Source: Achromobacter sp. Marseille-Q4962 (lineage in GTDB: Bacteria > Pseudomonadota > Gammaproteobacteria > Burkholderiales > Burkholderiaceae_B). Taken from it: a DNA stretch of 35,022 nucleotides. Below are positions 15,150 through 23,344 of this stretch, piece after piece. Each line of letters starts with the position of its first letter. Within the stretch, counting starts at the first letter, position 1. A program made the position numbers and the translations under genes. Location: contig NZ_CALSFU010000033.1 in the NCBI RefSeq assembly GCF_943737005.1, forward strand, positions 1-35,022, in the 5' to 3' direction. Under the pieces are notes generated by a model that had not been told where the DNA came from, did not search any database, and saw only the letters and a list, made by a program, of their open reading frames with translations.

Positions 15150-15272
15150 CGCGGGCGGCCCGGGGTCCGCGCGGCCCGGGCCGCGCATGGCCTGCCTTCC
15201 GGCAGTCCGCCGCGCTCCGGCTGCGGGGCGCAACCGACTCATTCACGCCGCCCGGCGGCAACGGAATCGCAT

Positions 15273-16622
15273 ATGCTTTCGACCCTTGACGAACTGAACC
15301 TGGCCCTGCAGGAGGGCCGCAAGACCTCCATCGAACTCACCGAGGAAGCGCTGGCGCGGATCGGAGATCCGGCGGGCGAGGGCGCCCGCGCGTTCACCCG
15401 CGTGTACGCGGAGCAGGCGCGCGCGCAGGCCCGCGCTTCCGACCTGCTGCGCGAGGCGGGCCTGCGCCGCTCGGCGGTGGACGGCCTACCGGTGAGCATC
15501 AAAGACCTGTTCGACGTCAGGGGCGAAACCACCATGGCCGGCTCGGTCGCGCGCGAGGGCGAACCGCCCGCCGAGCACAACGCCGTGGTGGTCGACCGCC
15601 TGATCGCCGCCGGCGCGGTCATCGTGGGCCGCACCAACATGACGGAGTTCGCCTATTCGGGGCTGGGCATCAATCCCCATTACGGTACGCCGCTCAACCC
15701 CTGGGACCGCGCCACCGGCCGCATTCCGGGCGGCTCGTCCTCGGGCGCGGCAGTGTCGGTGAGCGACGGCATGGCCGTGGCCGGCATTGGCTCGGACACC
15801 GGCGGCTCGGTGCGCATTCCGTCGGCGCTGTGCGGCCTGGCGGGCTTCAAGCCCAGCGCCTGGCGCGTGTCCATGGCGGGCGTGCTGCCGCTGTCGGCCA
15901 ACCTGGATTCCATCGGCCCCATCGCGCCTACGGTGCGGTGCTGCGCGGCGCTGGACGCCATTATCTCCGGCGACAACGCGCCCGCGCCCGAGCCCGCGCA
16001 GCTGCGCGGGCTGCGGCTGGCGGTGCCTACCACGCTGGCGCTGGACGCCATGGACAATCACGTGGCCGACAGCTTCCGCCAGGCGCTCGCACGCCTGTCG
16101 GCGGCCGGCGCGCTGGTCGAGGAAATCGCAGTGCCCGAGTTCGCCGCGCTGGCCGGCATCAACGCCAAGGGCGGATTCACCGCTGCCGAAGCCTGGGCCT
16201 GGCACCGCGACCTCATCGCCCGGGCGGGCGGCCGCTACGACCCGCGCGTGGTGTCGCGCATCCTGCGCGGCAAGGACATGAGCGCGGCCGACTATCTCGA
16301 CCTGCTGGATGCGCGCGAAGCCTGGGTGGCGGCGGTGGACCGGCGCATTGCCGGCTACGATGCCCTGGTGCTGCCCACCGTGCCCATCGTGGCGCCGCCG
16401 GTGGCCGACCTGGCCGCCAGCGACGAGGCCTATTACGCGGCCAACGGCCTCATCCTGCGCAATCCCACGCTCATCAACTTCCTGGACGGCTGCGCGCTGT
16501 CGGTGCCTTGCCACGCGCCCGGCAGCGCGCCGGTGGGCCTGATGATCGCGGGCAGCAACGGCGCGGACCGCCGCATCCTGGCCGTCGGGATGGCGGTGGA
16601 GGATCTGTACGCCGGCCGCTGA
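15273..16622 (+). CDS. Amidase-signature family hydrolase
   Basis: The 449-residue protein carries the complete Ser-cisSer-Lys catalytic triad of the amidase signature family: K77 in SIKD, cis-serine S156 in GGSSSG, and nucleophile S179 in [11 protein letters not shown]. Such enzymes hydrolyse carboxamides, and some members act in allophanate, malonamate or aryl-amide breakdown. It is not a GatA by context, as no gatB or gatC is near. No signal peptide is present, so it is cytoplasmic. The ribosome site before the ATG at 15273 is weak. Being downstream of TRAP 1 and DUF2848, it likely helps degrade the imported compound. LysR regulator 2 follows 57 bases later on the same strand. Confidence 0.9.
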   Translation: MLSTLDELNLALQEGRKTSIELTEEALARIGDPAGEGARAFTRVYAEQARAQARASDLLREAGLRRSAVDGLPVSIKDLFDVRGETTMAGSVAREGEPPAEHNAVVVDRLIAAGAVIVGRTNMTEFAYSGLGINPHYGTPLNPWDRATGRIPGGSSSGAAVSVSDGMAVAGIGSDTGGSVRIPSALCGLAGFKPSAWRVSMAGVLPLSANLDSIGPIAPTVRCCAALDAIISGDNAPAPEPAQLRGLRLAVPTTLALDAMDNHVADSFRQALARLSAAGALVEEIAVPEFAALAGINAKGGFTAAEAWAWHRDLIARAGGRYDPRVVSRILRGKDMSAADYLDLLDAREAWVAAVDRRIAGYDALVLPTVPIVAPPVADLAASDEAYYAANGLILRNPTLINFLDGCALSVPCHAPGSAPVGLMIAGSNGADRRILAVGMAVEDLYAGR

Positions 16623-16679
16623 GCCCGGCCGGACGCGGCGGCGCTAAGATGGCGGCCTCGACCGCCACGGAACGACCGC

Positions 16680-17591
16680 ATGATCGACCTGCGCAATATC
16701 GAGACGTTTTTCTGGGTGGCCACGCTGGGCGGCTTCCGCGCCGCGGCCGAGAAGCTCAGCGCCACCCAGCCCGCCATCTCGCAGCGCATCGCTTCGCTCG
16801 AATCCGACCTGGGCGTCAAGCTGTTCGAGCGCGACGTGCGGGGCATCTCGCTCACCGCCAAGGGGCGCGAGCTGCTGTCGCACGCCGAGCGCATGCTGCA
16901 GCTGCGCGGCGACATGCTGGAGGCCGCCCGCGCCAAGAGCGTCATGAGCGGCACCTTGCGGCTCGGCGTGTCGGAAACCATCGTGCACACCTGGCTCGCG
17001 CACCTCATGGAGTACCTGCACGAAGCCTACCCCGCGCTCATGGTGGAAATCCAGGTCGACACCACCACGGCGCTCAAGTCGCTGCTGAATTCGCGCCAGA
17101 TCGACCTCGCGTTCCTGCTGGGCCCGATGGAAGAGCCGCGTATCGAGAACGTATATCTCTGCCAGTATCCCCTGAGCTGGCTGGCCAGCCCCAAGCTCAA
17201 GGTGGGGCGCGCGCCCATTCCGCTCAAGCGGCTCGCGCAGTGGCCGGTCATTACCTATTCTTCCACCACCGAACCCCACCGCGCCGTGCGCACGCTGCTG
17301 CAGCAGGCCGGCGTGGAATCGCCGCGCATGTACGGCAGCTCGGCGCTCAGCGTGATCGTGCGCATGGCGATCGACGGCATTGGCACGGCCGTCATCGCGC
17401 CGGTCATTCTCGGCACGGAGCTGACGCAGGGGCAGTTGCGCGTGCTGGACGTCAAGGCGCCCGAGCTGCCGCCGCTCTATTACACGGCGTGCTGGATGCA
17501 GGGGCCGGACAGCGCGATTCCGCGCACCGTGGCCCGGGCCGCGCAGCAGATCGCCAAGGCCGAGGCGCGGCGCCATCCGGCAAAACCCTGA
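16680..17591 (+). CDS. LysR-family transcriptional regulator 2
   Basis: The 303-residue LysR protein has an N-terminal winged helix-turn-helix ([19 protein letters not shown], about 19-37) and an effector domain from about 90. It aligns with the regulator at 10098-10994 from start to end; 45 of the first 60 residues are identical and the effector domain is clearly related (shared segments such as PRMYG near 215 and MQGPDS/VQGPDS near the end). A GGAA ribosome site precedes the ATG. Directly downstream lies the second copy of the conserved LysR-type promoter element (17611-17658), before the DUF1445 gene. The two regulators probably recognise the same or similar DNA, while their ligands may differ. 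Confidence 0.92.
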   Translation: MIDLRNIETFFWVATLGGFRAAAEKLSATQPAISQRIASLESDLGVKLFERDVRGISLTAKGRELLSHAERMLQLRGDMLEAARAKSVMSGTLRLGVSETIVHTWLAHLMEYLHEAYPALMVEIQVDTTTALKSLLNSRQIDLAFLLGPMEEPRIENVYLCQYPLSWLASPKLKVGRAPIPLKRLAQWPVITYSSTTEPHRAVRTLLQQAGVESPRMYGSSALSVIVRMAIDGIGTAVIAPVILGTELTQGQLRVLDVKAPELPPLYYTACWMQGPDSAIPRTVARAAQQIAKAEARRHPAKP

Positions 17592-17610
17592 TAAGAAATT
17601 CTGATCGGGG

Positions 17611-17658
17611 CATATCGCAAGATGTGATTAGACGCAGGGCGCGACCTGCGGTGCAATG
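17611..17658 (+). promoter_or_regulatory. LysR-type dyad plus promoter of the DUF1445 gene (element copy B)
   Basis: CATAT-N6-ATGTG (17611-17626, 4 of 5 pairs symmetric) overlaps ATCG-N7-TGAT (17614-17628). A -35-like TTAGAC (17628-17633) and -10 TGCAAT (17652-17657) follow, giving a leader of roughly 32 nt. Bases 17613-17658 match 11144-11189 without gaps at 35 of 46 positions. One arm position differs from copy A on both sides (G/C there, A/T here), keeping the symmetry. Confidence 0.7.
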
Positions 17659-17695
17659 TGCGCACTCGACGATCAGATTCAGGGGGAAGTACGGC

Positions 17696-18502
17696 ATGTC
17701 CAAGACCGGCGCGTCCATCAACAGCGTCGAACTCGCGCGCAAGGCGCGGCTCGACGCCCGCAGCGGCAAATGGACCGGGCCCACGGCCAACCTCGCGCCC
17801 GGCCACGTCCAGGCCAACCTGGCCATTCTTCCGCAGGCGCTGGCCGCGGATTTCCTGCTGTTCTGCCAGCGCAATCCCAAGCCGTGTCCGCTGCTCGCGA
17901 TGTCCGAGCCCGGCAATCCGGCGCTGCCCGAACTGGGCCGGGACATCGACATCCGCACCGACCTCCCGCGCTACCGCGTCTGGAAGAACGGGGAGCTGGT
18001 GGCCGAGCCGGCCGATGTGCGCGAATACTGGCGCGACGACCTGGTGTCGTTCCTGATCGGCTGTTCCTTCTCTTTCGAGGAGGCCATGCTGGACAACGGC
18101 CTGCCGGTGCGCCACATCGAGCAGGGCTGCAACGTGCCCATGTACCGCACCAGCATCGCCACGCAGCCGGCGGGCGTGTTCAGCGGCCAGCTCGTGGTGT
18201 CGATGCGGCCGCTCAAGGCGGCCGACGCCATCCGGGCCATCCAGGTCACGTCGCGCTTTCCGTCGGTCCACGGCGCGCCGGTGCATCTCGGCGACCCCTC
18301 GCTAATCGGAATTGCCGATATCGCCAAGCCGGATTATGGTGATCCGGTCGAGATCCGCGATGGCGAGCTGCCCGTGTTCTGGGCTTGCGGGGTGACGCCG
18401 CAGTCCGTGGTGGCGGCGGTGCGCCCGGAGTTCTGCATTACCCACGCGCCGGGGCACATGCTCGTCACGGATCTCGTGAACAGCCGCATGGCGGTGCTTT
18501 GA
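17696..18502 (+). CDS. Putative hydro-lyase, DUF1445 / D-glutamate cyclase-like family
   Basis: The 268-residue soluble protein is of the DUF1445 (UPF0317, YcsI) family. I recognise it from [18 protein letters not shown], the [13 protein letters not shown] segment, and [14 protein letters not shown] with [12 protein letters not shown] near the end. The family is annotated as putative hydro-lyase. The mammalian D-glutamate cyclase DGLUCY contains a DUF1445 domain, and Bacillus ycsI lies with 5-oxoprolinase genes, so chemistry on glutamate/5-oxoproline-like compounds is a reasonable but unproven guess. A GGGGGAAG ribosome site precedes the ATG at 17696. It has its own LysR-type promoter and ends at a strong hairpin, so it is probably transcribed alone or with weak read-through into the ABC genes. 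Confidence 0.85.
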   Translation: MSKTGASINSVELARKARLDARSGKWTGPTANLAPGHVQANLAILPQALAADFLLFCQRNPKPCPLLAMSEPGNPALPELGRDIDIRTDLPRYRVWKNGELVAEPADVREYWRDDLVSFLIGCSFSFEEAMLDNGLPVRHIEQGCNVPMYRTSIATQPAGVFSGQLVVSMRPLKAADAIRAIQVTSRFPSVHGAPVHLGDPSLIGIADIAKPDYGDPVEIRDGELPVFWACGVTPQSVVAAVRPEFCITHAPGHMLVTDLVNSRMAVL

Positions 18503-18507
18503 TTCAC

Positions 18508-18538
18508 GGCCCGCCGCGGGCGAAACCCGCGGCGGGCC
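18508..18538. terminator. Strong hairpin after the DUF1445 gene
   Basis: GGCCCGCCGCGGG (18508-18520) pairs perfectly with CCCGCGGCGGGCC (18526-18538) around the loop CGAAA, starting five bases after the stop codon. No T-run follows (GGAAAACGG). It is likely a terminator or 3'-end stabiliser separating this gene from the ABC operon. The remaining 190 bases before the ABC binding-protein gene show no clear promoter. Confidence 0.6.
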
Positions 18539-18728
18539 GGAAAACGGTTGTGCCTGCAAAACGATCCAGAAAAGGACAAGGGGAACAAGGGCGACAACAT
18601 TTCCGGGCCATGGCCTCCCGCCTTCGCGGCGAGGGGCCGCGCGGGCCCGTTTCCGGAAGTTCCGCACGGGGTCCGCATCCCGCGCAGAGCAGTGCGTTTC
18701 AGTGTTGGATTTTTCCAGGAGTGTCGTA

Positions 18729-19979
18729 ATGAAAATGAAGCTCGTCGCGGGCGTGGCCGCGGGTCTGGCAATGCTGGCCGCGGTGTCCGCCCATGCACAG
18801 GACAAAACCGTGCGCATCGGCGCCATCTATCCGCTTTCCGGCGCGCTGGCTTCGACCGGCGCCGAGATCAAGGCGGCGGTGGAGCTGGCCGTGGACATCA
18901 TCAACAACCCGCATCCCGAACTGGAAGGCATACCGCTGGCGGCCGGCGCCGGCCTGCCCAAGCTCGGCGGCGCCAAGATCGAGGTCGTGTTCGGCGATTC
19001 GCAGGGCAAGCCCGAGGTGGGCCTGGCCGACGCCCAGCGCCTGATCGACCAGGAGAAGGTGGTGGCCCTGACGGGCGCCTACCAGTCGGCCGTGACCAAG
19101 ACCGCCAGCCGCATCGCCGAACAGCGCGGTATTCCCTACCTGAACGGCGAATCCAGCAGCCCCGACCTGACCGAGCGCGGCTACAAGTGGTTTTTCCGCA
19201 CTTCGCCCAACGACGACACGTTCGTCGAGAACATGATGCAGTTCCTGGACGGCATCAAGGCCGTGCCCACCGCCAAGATCGCGGTGGTGTACGAGAACAC
19301 CGATTTCGGCGTCAACACGTACAAGGCGGTGGAGAAATTCGCCAAGCAGTACAAGCGGCAGGTGGTGGCCAACATCGCCTACAGCGCCGGCTCGGCCTCG
19401 GTCACGGCCGAAGTGCAGAAGCTGGCGGCGGCCAAGCCCGACGTGGCGATCTTCGCGAGCTACACGTCCGACGCCATGCTGTTCGTGCGCACCATGCGCG
19501 AGAGCAAGTATGCGCCGCCGGTGCTGCTGGCCAACGACGCCGGTTTCATCGACTCGCGCTTCGTTCAGGAAGTGGGCCCGCAGGTGCAGGGCGTGCTCAC
19601 GCGCGACGTGTGGGGCAATGACGTGGCCGCCGCCAAGGCGGGCCTGAAGAAGATCAACGACATGTACCACGCCAAGACCGGCAAGGATCTGAACGGCAAC
19701 AACGCGCGTTCCATGCAGGGCGTGCTGGTGCTGGCCGACGCGATCAACCGCGCCGGCTCGACCGACCCGGAAGCCATCCGCAAGGCGCTGGCCGCCACCG
19801 ACCTGAACGACAGCCAGGTGGCCATGCCCTGGGCCGGCGTGAAATTCGACGAGAAGGGCCAGAACACCAAGGGGTCGGGCCTGATCCTGGAGCTCAAGGG
19901 CGCGTCCTACCAGACCGTCTGGCCGGAGAAATACCGCGCCGACAAGACCCTGCCCACGCTGCCGTTCTCCTGGAAATAA
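18729..19979 (+). CDS. LIV-type ABC transporter substrate-binding protein
   Basis: The protein has 416 residues from the ATG at 18729, which follows CAGGAG and gives a clean signal peptide (cleavage after AHA at 21-23). The mature start VRIGAIYPLSGALASTGAEI is the hallmark of the LivJ/AmiC periplasmic-binding family. It feeds the permease and ATPases encoded directly downstream. Family members bind branched-chain amino acids, urea, amides or aromatic acids, and the ligand cannot be assigned. At about 390 mature residues it is longer than LivJ (about 345), more like the HAAT-family members that take non-standard ligands. A hairpin (19992-20016) separates it from the permease gene. Confidence 0.9.
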   Translation: MKMKLVAGVAAGLAMLAAVSAHAQDKTVRIGAIYPLSGALASTGAEIKAAVELAVDIINNPHPELEGIPLAAGAGLPKLGGAKIEVVFGDSQGKPEVGLADAQRLIDQEKVVALTGAYQSAVTKTASRIAEQRGIPYLNGESSSPDLTERGYKWFFRTSPNDDTFVENMMQFLDGIKAVPTAKIAVVYENTDFGVNTYKAVEKFAKQYKRQVVANIAYSAGSASVTAEVQKLAAAKPDVAIFASYTSDAMLFVRTMRESKYAPPVLLANDAGFIDSRFVQEVGPQVQGVLTRDVWGNDVAAAKAGLKKINDMYHAKTGKDLNGNNARSMQGVLVLADAINRAGSTDPEAIRKALAATDLNDSQVAMPWAGVKFDEKGQNTKGSGLILELKGASYQTVWPEKYRADKTLPTLPFSWK

Positions 19980-19991
19980 ACCTCGACCGCC

Positions 19992-20016
19992 GCGGTGGGG
20001 CGCGGGGCCCCGCCGC
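19992..20016 (+). terminator. Intercistronic hairpin after the LIV-type binding-protein gene
   Basis: GCGGTGGGGC (19992-20001) pairs with GCCCCGCCGC (20007-20016) around five bases, with one G-T pair. It lies between binding protein and permease genes and has no T-run, so a message-stabilising or attenuating role is likely. Confidence 0.45.
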
Positions 20017-20027
20017 AGGAGCAAACC

Positions 20028-20879
20028 ATGTTCGAAGCTCTCTCGGCAGGCCTGTTCAACGGCCTGATCTATGCCGCGGTGGCGGTGGGGCTGGCGCTGA
20101 TCTGGGGCATTACCGACGTCATCAATTTCGCCCACGGCGAATTCCTGATGCTGGGCATGTATGCCGCCTATTGGCTCTACACCCTGGGCCACCTCGATCC
20201 CACCATGTCGGCGCCGCTGGTCGCCATCCTGCTGGCCTTCGTCGGCTTCCTGGCGTATGCGCTGATCATCCGGCGCCTGCAGAAGGGGCCGCCCATGGCC
20301 GTCATCCTGGCGACCTTCGGCCTGGGGCTGGTGCTGCGCCAGATCGCGTTCATCGCGTTCAGCCCGGATTACCGCAGCCTGCCCGACACGCTGGTGTCCG
20401 GCAGCGTGTCGTTCGCCGGCATCTCGCTGGGGCGCCCGCAGGTCGTGACCGGCCTGGTCGCGCTGGCGGTCGTGGTGGCGCTCTTCGTGCTGGTGTACCG
20501 CACGCGCTGGGGCCATGCCCTGCAGGCCGTGGCGGAAGACCGGCAGGTTGCCGCGTTCGTGGGCATTTCGCCCGACCGCGTCAATGCCCAGGTCTGGATG
20601 CTGGGCAGCGCGGCGGTCGGCCTGGCCGGCGCGCTGCTCACCACGTTCTTCTATGTGTTTCCCTCGGTGGGCACTGTGTTCGGCCTGCTGGCCTTCGTGG
20701 CGGTGTGCATGGGCGGCTTCGGCTCGCTGCCGGGCGCATTCATCGCCGGCGTGCTGATCGGCGTCATCGAGGCCATGACTGGCTATTTCGTGGCGCCCGC
20801 CCTGAAGACCGTGAGCATTTTCATCCTGTTCGTGCTGGTGCTGTGGTATCGCCCGCGCGGCCTGTTCGGACGGTGGTGA
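20028..20879 (+). CDS. livH: LIV-type ABC transporter permease (LivH family)
   Basis: The 283-residue inner-membrane protein has about eight helices. The start LFNGLIYAAVAVGLALIWGI and the motif NFAHGEFLMLGMY are diagnostic of LivH. The ATG at 20028 follows GCAGGAG; an in-frame ATG at 19995 lies inside the hairpin and is rejected. It forms the translocation pore with the LivM-type protein encoded 7 bases downstream. Confidence 0.92.
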   Translation: MFEALSAGLFNGLIYAAVAVGLALIWGITDVINFAHGEFLMLGMYAAYWLYTLGHLDPTMSAPLVAILLAFVGFLAYALIIRRLQKGPPMAVILATFGLGLVLRQIAFIAFSPDYRSLPDTLVSGSVSFAGISLGRPQVVTGLVALAVVVALFVLVYRTRWGHALQAVAEDRQVAAFVGISPDRVNAQVWMLGSAAVGLAGALLTTFFYVFPSVGTVFGLLAFVAVCMGGFGSLPGAFIAGVLIGVIEAMTGYFVAPALKTVSIFILFVLVLWYRPRGLFGRW

Positions 20880-20886
20880 GACGACC

Positions 20887-21870
20887 ATGACGACGCATAC
20901 CGACACAACCCGGGCGCTCACGCCCAAATGGCCGCTGGCCGTGGCGGCGGCGCTCGCCGTCGCGCTGGCGGCGGTGCCGCTGGCGGTGACCGATGCCTTC
21001 ACCATCCAGGTGCTGCTGCTGGCCATCATGTTCGGCGCGCTGGGCGCGTGCTGGAACCTGGTGGGGGGGTTCCTGGGCCGCATTTCCTTCGGGCACAGTG
21101 TGTTCGTGGGGGTGGGCGGCTACGCCACGCTGCTGCTCCTGCAGCACCTGAAGCTGACGCCGCTCATCGGCATCCCGCTGGGCGGCCTGATCAGCGCGCT
21201 GCTGGCCTGGCTGGTGGGCGGCCCTACGCTGCGGCTGTCGGGCCATTACTTCGCCATGGCCACCATCGCGCTGCTGCAGATCGGGCTGCTGCTGATGGTC
21301 AACTGGGACTGGGCGGGCGGCGCGGTGGGCCTGGAGGCGCCCATCGGCGACGCGCCCTGGATGCTGCTGTTCCGCGGCAAGGTGCCGTACTACTGGATTG
21401 CCGTGGCGCTGGCGTTCCTGACGTTCTGCGCGACGTACTTCCTGGTGCACTCCAAGACGGGCTTTTACTGGCGCGCCATCAATGGCGACGAGGCGGCCGC
21501 CCGCAGCCTGGGCGTGCCGGCGGACCGCTACAAGATGCTGGCGTTCGTGCTGTCGGCCGGGATGACCGGCGTATGGGGCGGCTTCTTCGCCATGTACGTG
21601 GGATTCATCGATCCGGAATCCATGTTCAGCCTCACCATGTCGGTGCAGGTAGTGCTGGTGGCCATCCTGGGCGGCGTCGGCACGCTGCTGGGGCCCTGGC
21701 TGGGCGCCGCGCTGCTGCTGCCGCTGTCCGAGGGCACGCGCGTGCTGTGGGGCAGTTCGGGGCTGGGGCTGGATCTGCTCGTTTTCGGCCTCGCCATCCT
21801 GCTCGTTACGCTGTTCCTGCCGGGCGGCCTGGTCACTCTGGGGAGGCGGCATGGCTCTGCTAGAAGTTAA
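20887..21870 (+). CDS. livM: LIV-type ABC transporter permease (LivM family)
   Basis: The 327-residue polytopic protein has the LivM hallmarks ACWNLVGGFLGRISFGHSVF near 58-77 and the EAA-like loop RAINGDEAAARSLGVPADRYKM near 198-219, which contacts the ATPases. It pairs with the LivH-type permease. Its last 20 bases overlap the start of the LivG-type gene, so translation of these genes is coupled. Confidence 0.92.
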   Translation: MTTHTDTTRALTPKWPLAVAAALAVALAAVPLAVTDAFTIQVLLLAIMFGALGACWNLVGGFLGRISFGHSVFVGVGGYATLLLLQHLKLTPLIGIPLGGLISALLAWLVGGPTLRLSGHYFAMATIALLQIGLLLMVNWDWAGGAVGLEAPIGDAPWMLLFRGKVPYYWIAVALAFLTFCATYFLVHSKTGFYWRAINGDEAAARSLGVPADRYKMLAFVLSAGMTGVWGGFFAMYVGFIDPESMFSLTMSVQVVLVAILGGVGTLLGPWLGAALLLPLSEGTRVLWGSSGLGLDLLVFGLAILLVTLFLPGGLVTLGRRHGSARS

Positions 21871-22573
21871 GAACCTGACCAAGCGCTTCGGCGGGCTGGT
21901 CGCCAACAAGGACATTTCACTCTCGGTGCGGGCGGGCGAGATCGTCGCCATCATCGGGCCCAACGGCGCGGGCAAGAGCACGCTCTTCAACGGGCTGGTC
22001 GGGCACCATGCGCCCACCTCGGGCACGGTCACGTTCGACGGCCAGTCCATGCTGGGCAGAAAGCCCGAGCAGGTGGCGGCCATGGGCCTGGTGCGCACCT
22101 ACCAGATTCCGCGCAGTTTCGGCCAGATGACGGTGCTGGAGAACGCCATGGTGGGCGCGCTGCTGCGGCATCCGCGCCTGGCCGACGCGCGCGAGGCTTC
22201 GACGCGCGTGCTCGACCTGGTGGGGCTGGCCGACCGCGCCGGCGTCAAGGCGGCCGAGCTGAACGTGGCGGGACAGAAGCGCGTGGAACTGGCTCGCGCC
22301 CTGGCCACCGAGCCGCGCATGCTGCTGCTGGACGAGGTGGCGGGCGGCCTCAACCAGGCCGAAGCCATCGCCCTGGCGGAAATACTGAAGAACATCCACG
22401 CCGCCGGCGTCACGCTGGTCATCGTGGAGCATGTACTGGAGGTGGTGATGCGGCTGGCGCAGCGCGTGCTGGTGCTGAACTTCGGCCAGATGATCGCGCA
22501 GGGCACCCCGCAGGAAGTGGTGCACGACCCCGCCGTCATCGAAGCCTATCTGGGGAGAAAGCACCGTGCCTGA
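21851..22573 (+). CDS. livG: LIV-type ABC transporter ATPase (LivG family)
   Basis: This 240-residue ATPase has Walker A GPNGAGKST at 36-44, Q-loop VRTYQIP, and Walker B LLLDE at 158-162. The signature reads LNVAGQ at 137-142 where classical ABC proteins have LSGGQ and E. coli LivG has a YGQ form. After Walker B it has VAGGLN instead of PAAGLN. Both are tolerated in the LivG branch but are a noticeable departure. The start overlaps the end of livM by 20 bases. It energises import together with LivF. Confidence 0.9.
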   Translation: MALLEVKNLTKRFGGLVANKDISLSVRAGEIVAIIGPNGAGKSTLFNGLVGHHAPTSGTVTFDGQSMLGRKPEQVAAMGLVRTYQIPRSFGQMTVLENAMVGALLRHPRLADAREASTRVLDLVGLADRAGVKAAELNVAGQKRVELARALATEPRMLLLDEVAGGLNQAEAIALAEILKNIHAAGVTLVIVEHVLEVVMRLAQRVLVLNFGQMIAQGTPQEVVHDPAVIEAYLGRKHRA

Positions 22574-23288
22574 GCATCCGATGCTGCAAGTCGAGAACCT
22601 GAGCGTGTCCTACGGCGGCGTGCAGGCCGTGCGGGGCGTGTCGCTGGAAGTGCGGCAGGGCGGGATCACCGCGCTGCTGGGCGCCAACGGCGCGGGCAAG
22701 TCCAGCACGCTGCTGGCCATCGTGGGCGCCGTGCGCCCGAAAGAAGGCCGCGTCGTCTTCGAAGGGCGCGACATCACCGGCACGCCGCCCGACAAGCTGG
22801 TCGTGCAGGGCATCGCCATGATTCCGGAGGGCGCGCGCGTCTTCGCGCGCCAGCCGGTGGAGCAGAACCTGCGCCTGGGCGCCTACACCGTGCGCGACGA
22901 AAGCGTGTACCGGCAGCGCCTGGACCAGGTGTATGCGCTGTTTCCACGCCTGCAGGAGCGCCGCGCGCAGCTGGCGGGCACGATGTCCGGCGGCGAGCGG
23001 CAGATGCTTGCCATCGGGCGCGCGCTCATGAGCGGCCCCCGCCTGCTGCTGATCGACGAGCCCAGCCTGGGCCTGTCGCCGCTGCTGGTCGAACAGGTGT
23101 TCGACGCGCTGGCGGCGTTGAACCGCGAAAGCGGGCTTTCCGTGCTGCTCGTGGAGCAGAACATGGCGCAGGCGCTGGAGGTGGCCTCGCGCGCCTATGT
23201 GATGCAGAGCGGGCGCATCGCGCTCTCCGGCTCGGCCGCGGAACTGGCCGCCTCCGACGAGGTTCGCAAAGCCTACCTGGGCATGTGA
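22566..23288 (+). CDS. livF: LIV-type ABC transporter ATPase (LivF family)
   Basis: This 240-residue ATPase has Walker A GANGAGKSS at 39-47, signature MSGGERQ at 140-146, and Walker B LLLIDE at 160-165 followed by PSLGLSP, all typical LivF. A GTG at 22566 is chosen because GGGGAG lies at good distance upstream; it overlaps the livG stop by 8 bases. An ATG at 22581 is the alternative and would shorten the protein by five residues. It is last in the five-gene transport operon, which ends at the hairpin 23301-23323. Confidence 0.92.
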   Translation: MPEHPMLQVENLSVSYGGVQAVRGVSLEVRQGGITALLGANGAGKSSTLLAIVGAVRPKEGRVVFEGRDITGTPPDKLVVQGIAMIPEGARVFARQPVEQNLRLGAYTVRDESVYRQRLDQVYALFPRLQERRAQLAGTMSGGERQMLAIGRALMSGPRLLLIDEPSLGLSPLLVEQVFDALAALNRESGLSVLLVEQNMAQALEVASRAYVMQSGRIALSGSAAELAASDEVRKAYLGM

Positions 23289-23291
23289 AGC

Positions 23292-23323
23292 AAAAGAAAA
23301 GGGCGCGGGGATGACCCGCGCCC
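23292..23323. terminator. Bidirectional terminator between livF and the porin gene
   Basis: GGGCGCGGG (23301-23309) pairs perfectly with CCCGCGCCC (23315-23323) around a 5-base loop. On the minus strand the stem is followed by TTTTCTTTT (complement of 23292-23300), a strong intrinsic terminator for the porin gene. On the plus strand the tail is only TCTGTG. Confidence 0.85.
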
Positions 23324-23344
23324 TCTGTGCCTGCCCGGCGGCGA

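Noticed and set aside
12852..15242. A 796-codon minus-strand frame opposite dctM and the DUF2848 gene
   Set aside because: Composition is dominated by H, Q, G and A with no domain; the plus strand codes for clear TRAP subunits with overlapping stops and starts.
18699..21083. A 794-codon minus-strand frame opposite the LIV-type binding-protein and permease genes
   Set aside because: It is a shadow of high third-position GC; no ribosome site and no family motif.
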